64,000 bases of DNA, taken from positions 32,002 through 96,001 of the forward strand of contig DJVJ01000041.1 in the NCBI GenBank assembly GCA_002441135.1, read 5' to 3'. How positions within the stretch are numbered: position 1 is the stretch's first letter; the number at the start of each line of letters is the position of its first letter. Shown in pieces: positions 52,563 to 61,558 of the stretch. Made by a program: the position numbers and the translations under genes. A model generated the notes under the pieces. The model did not search any database and was not told the origin of the DNA. It saw nothing but the letters and a program-made list of their open reading frames with translations. Source of the DNA: Caryophanales bacterium UBA6259 (GTDB lineage: Bacteria > Bacillota > Bacilli > Tepidibacillales > Tepidibacillaceae).

Positions 52563-54327
52563 ATTACGTTATCGGTTGACATTAACTTACATCATATTAA
52601 TTGGAGTCGCATTTATCAGCTTAGCTTTTTTTTTAACGAACTTAATTGAGAGAGCCTATATCGATGCAGTGGGAAATCGTCTGGCAAAAGAGGCTAATTT
52701 TATAATAAAGCAAATAGAACGGGACAATTCCATAATCACTGAGGAGTCGAACCTACTTAATCAATTAGTGAAAGACTATTCCAAAGAACTTAATATAAGG
52801 ATTACGATTATTGACATGAAAGGCAATGTTTTAGCTGATACGGATTATTATTATCTAGAGATGGACAATCATGGTTCACGTCCAGAAATTGTAGATGCCG
52901 TTTCAGGAAAAATTGGTAAGGAAATACGCTATAGCAATTCATTAGGAATGGAGATGCTCTACATAGCAATACCCATTAAAGGGGAATTCTCTGGAGTTGT
53001 AAGATTATCCATTCCTTCTAAGGAAATCAGCACTTCAATAGAAACGATTTGGTATAGTTTAATATTTGGTTTAGTATTCTTATTTATCATTATTATAGTA
53101 ATTAGTAACAAAATGGCGTATATGATTACACTGCCAATTGAAAATATCACGAAGATTGCGAAGAAAATAACGAATGGGGATTATAGCGCAAGAGCATTAA
53201 TTAAGAGTCAAGATGAAATCGGACAACTAGCAGTTGCTTTAAATCAAATGGCTAATAGCTTAAAAAAGCAGATTGATGTAATCCATGAAAGTGAAAGAAA
53301 TTTGTCAACTGTTCTTAACAACATGGCTCACGGGGTAATATTGATTGATCAACAAGGAATAATCAAATTAGCAAATCCTGCTATTGAATGGTTATTAGGA
53401 GATTCTATAGTGGACATTGTTGGAAAGTATCATATGGAGGCAGGCGAAAATGATTCTCTTAGTGAGCTAATTGAGCGTTCGCTTAAAACAGGAGAGTCTC
53501 TTCACACAGAAATTGCAATCAAATACCCAGTCAGAAAGTTTTTGGCAACTAATTTGGCACCAATCATTGATGAGAATGGAAAAGTAAATGGAGTAGTGGC
53601 TGTGTTAAATGATATCACCAAACTGAAGCGATTGGAAAATATGAGAACATCATTTGTAGCCAATGTTTCTCATGAATTACGTACACCAGTAACTGCAATC
53701 AAAGGGTTTACCGAAACCTTGCTAGACGGAGAGTTGGAAGACGAGGAGACGAGTAAAGCATTTTTGCAGATTATTTATAAAGAGAGTGACAGACTTCACC
53801 GACTGATTAATGATCTATTAGATTTATCTAAAATTGAGTTAAATCAAGATATTTTAAACTATTCTAAGGTAAATGTTAAAAAACTAATGGAATCAGTAAT
53901 AGAAACCTTTAGGCCGCAAATAGTAAAACGAGGATTAGCAATCGAAGAAAAGCTTTCAGAGGTTACTGCTGATCTTGACGAAGATAGAATTAAACAGGTA
54001 ATGATAAATTTAATCAATAATGCCTTAACCTATACAACAAAAGGCAAAATTACAATTTATTTAGTGGATCAAGAGGATTATGTTAAAATTATTGTAAGGG
54101 ATACAGGAATAGGTATTCCAAAGAATGAGATTGCCCGCATTTTTGAAAGGTTTTATCGAGTTGACAAGGCAAGGTCAAGAGACTCAGGTGGGACAGGCTT
54201 AGGTTTAGCCATAGTAAAACATATCATTGAATCCCACCAAGGTTTTATTCAAGTGGAAAGTGAAGTTGGGGTAGGAACAAGCTTTACAATTATCATTCCA
54301 AAACACAAAACTTCTAAAAAATATTAA
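52555..54327 (+). CDS. phoR: Phosphate-type sensor histidine kinase PhoR
   Basis: A 590-residue kinase: membrane segment 1 (about 9-30), extracytoplasmic domain (30-165), membrane segment 2 near IWYSLIFGLVFLFIIIIVI, HAMP (about 190-240), PAS (250-360), HisKA with His373 in VANVSHELRTPV, then HATPase with GTGLGLAIVKHII. This is the same layout as B. subtilis PhoR. The ATG at 52555 overlaps the end of phoP by 8 bp. Its 3' end overlaps the convergent gene by 4 bp, so no terminator separates them. Confidence 0.88.
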   Translation: MNKLRYRLTLTYIILIGVAFISLAFFLTNLIERAYIDAVGNRLAKEANFIIKQIERDNSIITEESNLLNQLVKDYSKELNIRITIIDMKGNVLADTDYYYLEMDNHGSRPEIVDAVSGKIGKEIRYSNSLGMEMLYIAIPIKGEFSGVVRLSIPSKEISTSIETIWYSLIFGLVFLFIIIIVISNKMAYMITLPIENITKIAKKITNGDYSARALIKSQDEIGQLAVALNQMANSLKKQIDVIHESERNLSTVLNNMAHGVILIDQQGIIKLANPAIEWLLGDSIVDIVGKYHMEAGENDSLSELIERSLKTGESLHTEIAIKYPVRKFLATNLAPIIDENGKVNGVVAVLNDITKLKRLENMRTSFVANVSHELRTPVTAIKGFTETLLDGELEDEETSKAFLQIIYKESDRLHRLINDLLDLSKIELNQDILNYSKVNVKKLMESVIETFRPQIVKRGLAIEEKLSEVTADLDEDRIKQVMINLINNALTYTTKGKITIYLVDQEDYVKIIVRDTGIGIPKNEIARIFERFYRVDKARSRDSGGTGLGLAIVKHIIESHQGFIQVESEVGVGTSFTIIIPKHKTSKKY

Positions 54328-54764
54328 CCTGCAATATACAACAATAAAAAGGAGAAAACGACTAGACTTGCTCCAACAATTAAAGGAAATTGGACAAAAA
54401 CAGATTTTTTTAGTTTACTCAATTCAGCTTGTTCTTGTTCATATTTCTTAATTAAGGAGTCATTAATATCTGCGTCTGGATTTTCTTCTTTTTCTTTTTT
54501 TCGATTTTCTATTTTTACACGATCAAACATTTCAGAACGTATTTTTTTACTAAATCCAGCAAGGAAAATATTAAGTGAGCCAGAAAGAAAGACAGCAGAA
54601 GAGCCCGCAAAAAGAAGAAGAGCTAATCCTAATAAAAACGTATTATTAATTAAGCTTACTAAAAAATTTTCACTCTGGAAAAAGGAGTAAATAATTACCA
54701 ATAGAAGCAAAGTGAAAGTGATCAATGACTTAGATACAATGGTGTTAAGTTTTTTTAGTATCAT
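54324..54764 (-). CDS. Membrane protein, DUF3899-like
   Basis: A 146-residue protein with two N-terminal hydrophobic segments (SLITFTLLLLVIIYSFF and FLLGLALLLFAGSSAVFL), a charged cytoplasmic part (KNRKKEKEENPDADINDS-like, about 80-110) and a C-terminal segment VQFPLIVGASLVVFSFLLLYIAG. This topology resembles DUF3899 proteins of Bacillales; the assignment is tentative. Convergent with phoR, stop codons interleaved. Function unknown. Confidence 0.72.
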   Translation of the reverse strand: MILKKLNTIVSKSLITFTLLLLVIIYSFFQSENFLVSLINNTFLLGLALLLFAGSSAVFLSGSLNIFLAGFSKKIRSEMFDRVKIENRKKEKEENPDADINDSLIKKYEQEQAELSKLKKSVFVQFPLIVGASLVVFSFLLLYIAG

Positions 54765-54937
54765 CTAACATAGCGCCCTTTCTTCATTTATTAACCAAGG
54801 TAATTATAGCATAATCCAAGGAATTCGCATTACTTACTTCTAAAAAAGGTGAAAAAATAGTATGATGAAGACAAGGTCACCTATTTAAATAGAAAAATTT
54901 AAATAGAAAATAAAAAATTCTTTCTGGGAGGAAGCTA

Positions 54938-55777
54938 ATGGATACAGAAAAGATTATTGATATGAAACCAAAAAAAGATTTTAAAGTGAGAGGAATATTT
55001 ACAATTGTAGTCCTTTTACTGTTAATTATTATTTTGGCAACTAATTCTTTTGTTATTGTTCAGGCAGGTCATCGTGGAGTTCTTTTACAGCTTGGAGCAG
55101 TAAAAGAGGGAACACTTGAAGAAGGATTACATTTTAAATTACCATTTATTCAAGATGTTAGATCTGTTGAAGTAAGGGTGCAAAAAGCACAAACAGAACA
55201 AACTGCTGCTTCCAAGGATTTACAAGTGGTTACGACTACAGTAGCGGTCAATTTTCATTTAAATCCTTCTGAAGTTGGAAAGCTTTATCAAAATGTTGGT
55301 GACGGCTTTAAAGAACGAATAGTTGATCCCGCAATTAGTGAAGCATTAAAAGCAGTTACAGCACAATATACTGCCGAAGAATTGGTATCTAAGCGACAAG
55401 AAGTAAGCATAAAGGTAAAAGAAGCATTATCAAAAAAATTAGCAACATATTTTATGGTGCTTGATGAGATAAATATCACAGAGTTTAAGTTTAGTACTGA
55501 ATACAATAATGCAATTGAACAAAAACAAATTGCCGAGCAACAGGCACTCAAAGCTAAATTAGATTTACAAAGAATAGAAATAGAAGCAAAGCAAAAGATT
55601 GAACAGGCAAAGGCCGAGGCAGAGTCTTTAAGACTGCAAAAGCAAGAGGTTACACCTGAATTAGTAGAGCTTCGTAAAATTGAAGCACAAATGGAAGCTA
55701 TTAAAAAATGGGATGGTAAGCTACCAAGTGTAACTGGTGGATCAGTGCCATTTATTGATGTTAATAATTTAAAATAA
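54938..55777 (+). CDS. Prohibitin/SPFH-domain membrane protein
   Basis: A 279-residue protein. One membrane segment (residues about 18-40, IFTIVVLLLLIIILATN) is followed by the band-7/SPFH domain with VQAGHRGVLLQLGAVKEGTLEEGLHFKLPFIQDV, and then a long Ala/Glu/Lys/Gln-rich coiled coil (about 170-245). Architecture and the KEGTLEEGLHFK type are those of bacterial prohibitins. SPFH proteins assemble into membrane rings and organise proteases or lipid domains; the partner here is unknown. ATG behind GGGAGG. Monocistronic, with a terminator behind. Confidence 0.9.
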   Translation: MDTEKIIDMKPKKDFKVRGIFTIVVLLLLIIILATNSFVIVQAGHRGVLLQLGAVKEGTLEEGLHFKLPFIQDVRSVEVRVQKAQTEQTAASKDLQVVTTTVAVNFHLNPSEVGKLYQNVGDGFKERIVDPAISEALKAVTAQYTAEELVSKRQEVSIKVKEALSKKLATYFMVLDEINITEFKFSTEYNNAIEQKQIAEQQALKAKLDLQRIEIEAKQKIEQAKAEAESLRLQKQEVTPELVELRKIEAQMEAIKKWDGKLPSVTGGSVPFIDVNNLK

Positions 55778-55803
55778 AACATTTTCAATAGAATCACTAT
55801 ATT

Positions 55804-55831
55804 CAGTCTCCACAATGGAGACTGTTTTTTT
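55804..55831 (+). terminator. Rho-independent terminator after the prohibitin gene
   Basis: CAGTCTCC and GGAGACTG with a five-base loop, followed by seven T residues. The polA -35 begins at the end of the T-run. Confidence 0.9.
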
Positions 55832-55859
55832 GCACCTAAAATTAGGGGTATGGTATGAT
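55830..55859 (+). promoter_or_regulatory. SigA-type promoter of polA
   Basis: TTGCAC (55830-55835) and TATGAT (55854-55859), 18 bp apart, with TGG before the -10 as an extended element. Confidence 0.5.
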
Positions 55860-55900
55860 AAAGGAATAAGAATAGAAAAAGAATAGGGTGTGCTTGAAGG

Positions 55901-58552
55901 ATGGGAAAATTAATATTAGTGGATGGTAATAGTTTAGCTAACAGAGCTTTTTATGCATTACCACTTTTGAATAATAAGCAAGGAATTTTTACAAATGCAG
56001 TTTATGGTTTTACTCAAATTTTGCTAAAAATTTTAGAAGAAGAAAAACCAGATAAGATTTTAGTAGCGTTCGATGCAGGGAAGCAGACCTTTAGACATAC
56101 TGATTATACAGAATATAAGGGAAAAAGATTAAGAACTCCCTCTGAACTCTCAGGACAATTTCCAATGCTTAAGGAGCTTTTAGATGCGTTTAATATTCGG
56201 TATTATGAACAAGAAAACTATGAAGCGGACGATATCATCGGTACAATATCTAAACATGCAGAAAAAGAACAAATCAATACGATTATCTATACAGGGGATA
56301 AGGACTTGCTTCAGCTGGTGTCTGACAAGGTTTCCGTCTATTTAACAAAAAAAGGAATTACTGAGATTGAGGCTTTTGGACCAAAGGAATTATATGATAG
56401 ATACCAATTAAAGCCTGAACAAATCGTTGATTTAAAAGGGTTAATGGGTGATCCCTCCGATAATATTCCAGGCGTACCTGGTGTAGGAGAAAAAACGGCA
56501 TTAAAGCTTTTACATCAATTTGAAACAATAGAGAAACTTTACGAGCATCTGAATGAAATAACAGGAAAGCTCCAGGAAAAATTAAGCAACAATAAAGAAA
56601 GTGCATATTTGAGTAAGCAATTAGCAACGATTTATAGAGAGATGGAAATATCTCTTTTACTCGAGGATTTGAATAAAAGTGAATGGGATGAAAAAAAGCT
56701 ATTTGAATTATTCGCGAAATGGGACTTCAATAGCTTAATTGACCGTTTAGGAATAAAGAAAGAAGCAAAAATTCAACAAAAAGAGATAGAAGAAGAACTA
56801 TCTATAGAAAGTGTCACAGAACAAAGAAAAAACGAATGGAATGCATTATTTCAAACAGAAAAGTCTCTTGCCGTACACTTTGAAATTAAGGGAGATAGTG
56901 TTCAGCAGTATGAAATCATTGGTTTGGCTCTCTCTAATGGAAATAGGCAGATATTTATCTCCAAAGAGGAAATGATAAATTGGAAGCAATTATTAGATTG
57001 GCTAGCAGACGAAGACAAACATAAGTTGGTTTATGATGCCAAGAAAACAGAGGTTGTTTTGTTCTGGAATCATATAAAAATTAAAGGAATTCATTTTGAT
57101 TTGCTATTAGCAACCTACTTACTTAATCCTTCTGATGGAACCACTACACTGAGCGATATTGCTAAGCAATATGAAGGGATTACATTGCAGGATGATGATG
57201 AAATTTATGGTAAAGGTGCGAAATATGCGATTCCTGATTTAGATACAGTTAGTCAGCATGTCACCAAAAAAGCCAATATTATTTGGTCCTTAGCTCCACA
57301 AATTAATGAAAAATTAAAGGAGAGTGATTTAGACTCACTGCTTTATGAATTAGAGCTTCCACTTTCTGGTGTCTTGGCATTGATGGAAGAAGAGGGTGTA
57401 GGGATCAATATAGAACGGTTACAGGAGATGGGGATTGAATTTGAAAATCAATTATCCCAGCTGACAGAACAAATCTATGAGCTTGCAGGAACTGAGTTTA
57501 ATATTAATTCACCAAAGCAATTAGGTGAAATTCTCTTTGATAAACTTCAATTACCAATCATTAAGAAAACAAAAACGGGATATTCGACGAATGCAGAGGT
57601 ATTAGAAAAATTGGAAAGTCAACATCCCATTATCGGCCTAATTCTGCATTTCCGACAGTTAGGGAAGCTTAAATCCACCTATATTGAAGGATTGTTAAAG
57701 GTGGTTCATCCTGTAACAAAGAAAATTCATACATCATTTAATCAGGCAATAACTGCAACTGGAAGACTTAGTAGTACAGAGCCTAACTTACAAAACATCC
57801 CTATCCGTTTAGAGGAAGGACGGAAAATTAGAGAAGCATTTATTCCCTCTAAAAAGGATTGGCTGATTTTAGCTGCTGACTACTCTCAAATTGAATTACG
57901 AGTGCTTGCAGATATTTCAGAGGATAAAAATTTAATTGCAGCATTCAATGATGGAATGGATATTCATACTAAAACAGCGATGGATGTTTTTGGAGTAAAA
58001 GAAGATGACGTTACAAGCTTAATGCGAAGACAAGCAAAAGCAGTCAACTTTGGTATTGTGTATGGTATTAGCGATTATGGATTATCGCAAAATCTAAATA
58101 TATCTCGAAAAGAAGCTGGAGAGTTCATCGAACGATATTTCTCTGTTTTTGCAGGGGTAAAGGAATATATGCATCAGATTGTTGATCAAGCCAAAAAAGA
58201 TGGTTATGTGACCACTTTATTAAACAGAAGAAGATATTTACCAGATATATATAGCTCCAATTTTAACATCCGAAGCTTTGCTGAAAGAACAGCAATGAAT
58301 ACTCCTATACAGGGTACGGCAGCAGACATTATTAAGCTTGCAATGATTAAGATGGATGAAGCATTAAAGAAAAATGAGCTGCAAAGTAAAATGCTGCTTC
58401 AGGTTCATGATGAATTGATTTTTGAAGTCCATCCAGAGGAAAAAGAGATATTAGCAACACTAGTTAGGGAAGTAATGGAATCAGCATTACAATTAAAGGT
58501 TCCATTAAAGGTCGACTTAAATATAGGTGAGAATTGGTATCAAGCAAAGTAA
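55901..58552 (+). CDS. polA: DNA polymerase I
   Basis: An 883-residue repair and Okazaki-fragment polymerase. The 5'-3' exonuclease (1-290) has LVDGNSLANRAFYAL, EADDIIGT and GDKDLLQLV. The middle 3'-5' exonuclease-like domain lacks catalytic residues: LAVHFEIKGD replaces the FDTET box and KLVYDAKKTEVVL lacks the expected Asp, as in other Bacillus and Geobacillus enzymes. The polymerase (from about 480) has DYSQIELRVLA, RRQAKAVNFGIVYG and VHDEL. Proofreading is thus probably absent. ATG at 55901; mutM follows 16 bp later. Confidence 0.97.
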   Translation: MGKLILVDGNSLANRAFYALPLLNNKQGIFTNAVYGFTQILLKILEEEKPDKILVAFDAGKQTFRHTDYTEYKGKRLRTPSELSGQFPMLKELLDAFNIRYYEQENYEADDIIGTISKHAEKEQINTIIYTGDKDLLQLVSDKVSVYLTKKGITEIEAFGPKELYDRYQLKPEQIVDLKGLMGDPSDNIPGVPGVGEKTALKLLHQFETIEKLYEHLNEITGKLQEKLSNNKESAYLSKQLATIYREMEISLLLEDLNKSEWDEKKLFELFAKWDFNSLIDRLGIKKEAKIQQKEIEEELSIESVTEQRKNEWNALFQTEKSLAVHFEIKGDSVQQYEIIGLALSNGNRQIFISKEEMINWKQLLDWLADEDKHKLVYDAKKTEVVLFWNHIKIKGIHFDLLLATYLLNPSDGTTTLSDIAKQYEGITLQDDDEIYGKGAKYAIPDLDTVSQHVTKKANIIWSLAPQINEKLKESDLDSLLYELELPLSGVLALMEEEGVGINIERLQEMGIEFENQLSQLTEQIYELAGTEFNINSPKQLGEILFDKLQLPIIKKTKTGYSTNAEVLEKLESQHPIIGLILHFRQLGKLKSTYIEGLLKVVHPVTKKIHTSFNQAITATGRLSSTEPNLQNIPIRLEEGRKIREAFIPSKKDWLILAADYSQIELRVLADISEDKNLIAAFNDGMDIHTKTAMDVFGVKEDDVTSLMRRQAKAVNFGIVYGISDYGLSQNLNISRKEAGEFIERYFSVFAGVKEYMHQIVDQAKKDGYVTTLLNRRRYLPDIYSSNFNIRSFAERTAMNTPIQGTAADIIKLAMIKMDEALKKNELQSKMLLQVHDELIFEVHPEEKEILATLVREVMESALQLKVPLKVDLNIGENWYQAK

Positions 58553-58568
58553 AGAAAGAGGTAATAGC

Positions 58569-59393
58569 ATGCCAGAATTACCAGAGGTGGAAACTGTTCG
58601 AAGATCGTTAGAATTAGTCGTTATCGGTAAACAAATAAAAGAGACAGAGGTATTTTATTCACGTATCATAAGAACACCGGTAGATATTGATGAATTCAAA
58701 TTACTACTTCAAGGGCAAACTATTCAATCGATTGGTAGAAGAGGAAAATATCTCTTGTTCTATTTTAAGGACGTCGTTTTAATTTCTCATTTACGGATGG
58801 AAGGTAAATACCTTTTTCAAGAAACCGAAGAGCCGATTGATAAACATACTCATGTAATTTTTCATTTTACAGATGGAAGTCGTTTATTATATCGGGATGT
58901 CCGTAAATTTGGCACAATGGATCTCGTTCCTTTAGGATTAGAAGATGATTTTATGGGCATAAGAAAGCTTGGGCAGGAACCAATTAGCCCTGAATTTGAA
59001 AAGGAGAAATTTGTTGCCATTGTCCAAAAGAAAAATAGTCCAATAAAACAAATATTACTAGATCAAGAAATTGTAAGTGGCCTTGGCAATATTTATGTTG
59101 ATGATAGTTTAGCCCTAGCTAGAATTCATCCATTAAGAGCTGGCAATTCATTAACGAAGGAAGAACTTTTTAAATTAATCAATGCGATGAAAGAGGTTTT
59201 AGAAAAAGCGATTGAAAAAGGTGGTTCAACCATTAGAACGTTTGAGAGCTTTTATGGAAAAGGCTCAATGCAGGACCATCTTATTGTCTATGGGAGACAG
59301 GGACAACCTTGTTATTTTTGCGGCAGCATAATCGCTAAGATTAAAGTTGCTGGCCGTGGAACACACTTTTGCCCAATCTGTCAGAGATTATAA
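58569..59393 (+). CDS. mutM: Formamidopyrimidine-DNA glycosylase (Fpg)
   Basis: A 274-residue bifunctional glycosylase/AP-lyase removing oxidised purines. The catalytic PELPEVETVRR is immediately after Met, as required because Pro1 is the nucleophile; this fixes the ATG at 58569 over longer frames. It has the helix-two-turn-helix region, and a C-terminal zinc finger CYFCGSIIAKIKVAGRGTHF ending in CPIC. It follows polA by 16 bp, so repair genes are co-transcribed. Confidence 0.97.
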   Translation: MPELPEVETVRRSLELVVIGKQIKETEVFYSRIIRTPVDIDEFKLLLQGQTIQSIGRRGKYLLFYFKDVVLISHLRMEGKYLFQETEEPIDKHTHVIFHFTDGSRLLYRDVRKFGTMDLVPLGLEDDFMGIRKLGQEPISPEFEKEKFVAIVQKKNSPIKQILLDQEIVSGLGNIYVDDSLALARIHPLRAGNSLTKEELFKLINAMKEVLEKAIEKGGSTIRTFESFYGKGSMQDHLIVYGRQGQPCYFCGSIIAKIKVAGRGTHFCPICQRL

Positions 59394-59465
59394 TATTTAT
59401 ACTAGCACTCCTTTTTAGCCCACTCCATATGATAATAGGAGACTTATGGAGAGGGTGAGCTTCGT

Positions 59466-60128
59466 TTGAACTTCATTTCACTAGTAATTTTAGCGTTAGC
59501 CGTAAGTTTAGATGGCTTTGGTGTTGGTGTCACATATGGACTTAGAAAAATGAAAATACCGGTTTTATCTGTTCTAATCATCACTCTTGCATCTGCAATC
59601 ATGATTTTGTTATCGATGCAAATCGGCGTTGGGATTAGCTATTTCTTACCCACTAATGCAGCTAAATGGATCGGCTCTATGATATTAATTGCAGTTGGAA
59701 TTTGGGCAATTATTCAGGTTTTGCGAAATAAGGATGAAGAAATTGAAACTAAAGTTGAACAAAAAACATTTATTAATCTTGAAGGAAATAAAATAATCTC
59801 TATAGAAATAAAGACATTAGGATTAGTCATTCAGATATTAAAAACGCCGATAAAGGCAGATATGGATATGTCGGGAATTATTTCTCCTTCTGAAGCTACA
59901 TTATTAGGAATTGCTTTATCATTAGATGCGTTTGGTGCCGGTTTAGGTGCTGCATTAATTGGTTTTAATCCATTAATTACTGCTTTCATTATTGCTACAA
60001 TGAGTGGTCTTTTTATACTTCTTGGATTAAACATTGGTTTTTTGTTCTCTGGAAAAGAATGGTTGCAAAGATTTACAATAATTCCAGGATTAATTTTAAT
60101 AATAATGGGGATAATAAAAATTTTCTAA
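59466..60128 (+). CDS. ytaF: Sporulation membrane protein YtaF
   Basis: A 220-residue protein with six hydrophobic segments in two homologous halves; each half has the LAVSLDGFGVGVTYG / IALSLDAFGAGLGAAL type repeat, relating it to MntP-like exporters. YtaF is a SigE-regulated sporulation protein in Bacillus. TTG start at 59466 behind GAGGGTGAG. A hairpin CTCCATA/TATGGAG (59423-59451) ends at the start of the ribosome site. Transport role is suggested by the fold only. Confidence 0.85.
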   Translation: MNFISLVILALAVSLDGFGVGVTYGLRKMKIPVLSVLIITLASAIMILLSMQIGVGISYFLPTNAAKWIGSMILIAVGIWAIIQVLRNKDEEIETKVEQKTFINLEGNKIISIEIKTLGLVIQILKTPIKADMDMSGIISPSEATLLGIALSLDAFGAGLGAALIGFNPLITAFIIATMSGLFILLGLNIGFLFSGKEWLQRFTIIPGLILIIMGIIKIF

Positions 60129-60146
60129 TTAAGATAGAGGTGGAGT

Positions 60147-60731
60147 ATGATTATTGGGCTGACAGGTGGAATTTCAAGTGGCAAAAGTACAGTGATCAAT
60201 CTATTTAGAAAATATGGGTATCCAATCGTTGATGCGGATTTGATTGCAAGAGAAGTGGTTGAGCCTAAAAAAGAAGCATGGCAGAAAATTGTCCATTATT
60301 TTGGAGAAGACATCTTAATGGCGGACCAATCCATTGATCGCAAAAAACTTGGTGCACTTATTTTTAGTAATCAAGAAAAACGTATGCTACTCAATGAAAT
60401 TACCCATCCAATAATTATCTCAGAGATTATGCAGCAAGCAACCTTGCTTCAGGAACAAAATAATCATGTCATTGTGGATATCCCACTGCTATTTGAATCA
60501 AAGCGAGAAGAACTATTTGACCTAATTATTGTGGTTTATGTCAATAAAGAAATTCAACTCCATCGTTTGATGAATCGAGATCAAATCAATAGAGAAGAAG
60601 CCTTACAGAAAATAGCTTCCCAAATGGATTTAGAAAAGAAAAAGGAAAAAGCAGATCTTATTATTTATAATGATCAATCAATAGAAGAGACAGAAAGGCA
60701 AGTTCTAGAAATTATTCGAAATCATTTTTAG
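60147..60731 (+). CDS. coaE: Dephospho-CoA kinase
   Basis: A 194-residue cytosolic enzyme, last step of coenzyme A synthesis. It has P-loop GLTGGISSGKSTV at residues 4-16, VDADLIAREVV, HPIIISEIM and the CoaE strand VIVDIPLLFES. ATG at 60147 behind GAGGTGG, 18 bp after ytaF. Same order as in B. subtilis. Confidence 0.96.
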   Translation: MIIGLTGGISSGKSTVINLFRKYGYPIVDADLIAREVVEPKKEAWQKIVHYFGEDILMADQSIDRKKLGALIFSNQEKRMLLNEITHPIIISEIMQQATLLQEQNNHVIVDIPLLFESKREELFDLIIVVYVNKEIQLHRLMNRDQINREEALQKIASQMDLEKKKEKADLIIYNDQSIEETERQVLEIIRNHF

Positions 60732-60744
60732 AAAGTTGGATTAA

Positions 60745-61323
60745 ATGTTTAGAGGAACCGGTAATAATTTAACAAAAAAAACGATAATACTTTTTTTATT
60801 GCTTTTTCTTGTCTTTTTAGTCATTAATTCTAAAATACCATGGAAATTAGTATATCCTATTCACTATCAAGAAGAGATTATATTAAATGCAAAGGAATAC
60901 AATGTAGACCCTTATTTGATATTATCCATTATTCAGGTAGAGACACGCTTTCAACCGGATAAGGTATCGAAAAAAGGAGCAATGGGATTAATGCAGCTGA
61001 TGCCTAATACGGCAGCTTGGATTATTGAAGAGGGTAAATTTCCAGAAAAATTTCTTCAACAAACGTTTGAACCAAGCGTAAATATAGAACTTGGAACCTG
61101 GTATTTATCAAAATTGCTAAGTAAATATAATCACAATCTAGTAATGGTAATTGCTGCATATAACGCTGGGCCTGGTAATGTTGATAAATGGATTCAAGAC
61201 GGAATTTGGGATGGGTCTTATGAGCAAGTACAGAATGTACCTATTGGAGAAACAAGACATTATGTGCAAAGGGTAGTTCACTATTTTGAACAATATCAAT
61301 GGATTTATGAAGACCATTTTTGA
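60745..61323 (+). CDS. Lytic transglycosylase (SLT domain), membrane-anchored
   Basis: A 192-residue protein with one N-terminal hydrophobic segment (TIILFLLLFLVFLVINS, about 13-29) as signal anchor. The Slt70-type catalytic domain follows: the acid Glu in ILSIIQVETRFQP, GAMGLMQLMPNTA, and AAYNAGPGNV. It would cleave peptidoglycan glycan strands outside the membrane. ATG at 60745 with only a weak ribosome site, 13 bp after coaE, so probably coupled. Confidence 0.88.
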   Translation: MFRGTGNNLTKKTIILFLLLFLVFLVINSKIPWKLVYPIHYQEEIILNAKEYNVDPYLILSIIQVETRFQPDKVSKKGAMGLMQLMPNTAAWIIEEGKFPEKFLQQTFEPSVNIELGTWYLSKLLSKYNHNLVMVIAAYNAGPGNVDKWIQDGIWDGSYEQVQNVPIGETRHYVQRVVHYFEQYQWIYEDHF

Positions 61324-61327
61324 TTAC

Positions 61328-61360
61328 AAGATGTTTACTTTAATGTAAGCATCTTTTTTT
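61328..61360 (+). terminator. Rho-independent terminator after the transglycosylase gene
   Basis: AAGATGTTTAC pairs with GTAAGCATCTT with one G-T pair and a six-base loop, followed by a T-run. Confidence 0.88.
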
Positions 61361-61474
61361 ATTTGTCTAAAAACCCAATCTTGATTAATTTGCCTAAATA
61401 GTATGTATAATGCTGAGATAAAACCTATTTTAAGACGGAAATAAAAAATATAGTGTGTATTTTTATAAAACTTA

Positions 61475-61503
61475 TTGGCAAAAAGTGATATACTTATTAT
61501 AAT
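61475..61503 (+). promoter_or_regulatory. SigA-type promoter of gapB with a CcpN-like site in the spacer
   Basis: TTGGCA (61475-61480) and TATAAT (61498-61503) with an ideal 17-bp spacer. Within the spacer AGTGATATACT (61484-61494) matches ten of eleven positions of TRTGHYATAYW, the CcpN site as I recall it. In B. subtilis CcpN represses gapB during glycolytic growth. Confidence 0.6.
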
Positions 61504-61558
61504 AATAATAGAATATAGTATGTTACAAACGAGATGTTTGGAGAGGAGTAGTTAGTGT

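Noticed and set aside
55901..58552. polA as a proofreading enzyme
   Set aside because: The middle domain lacks the acidic exonuclease residues; this is normal for Bacillus-type PolA, so it is not reported as unusual.
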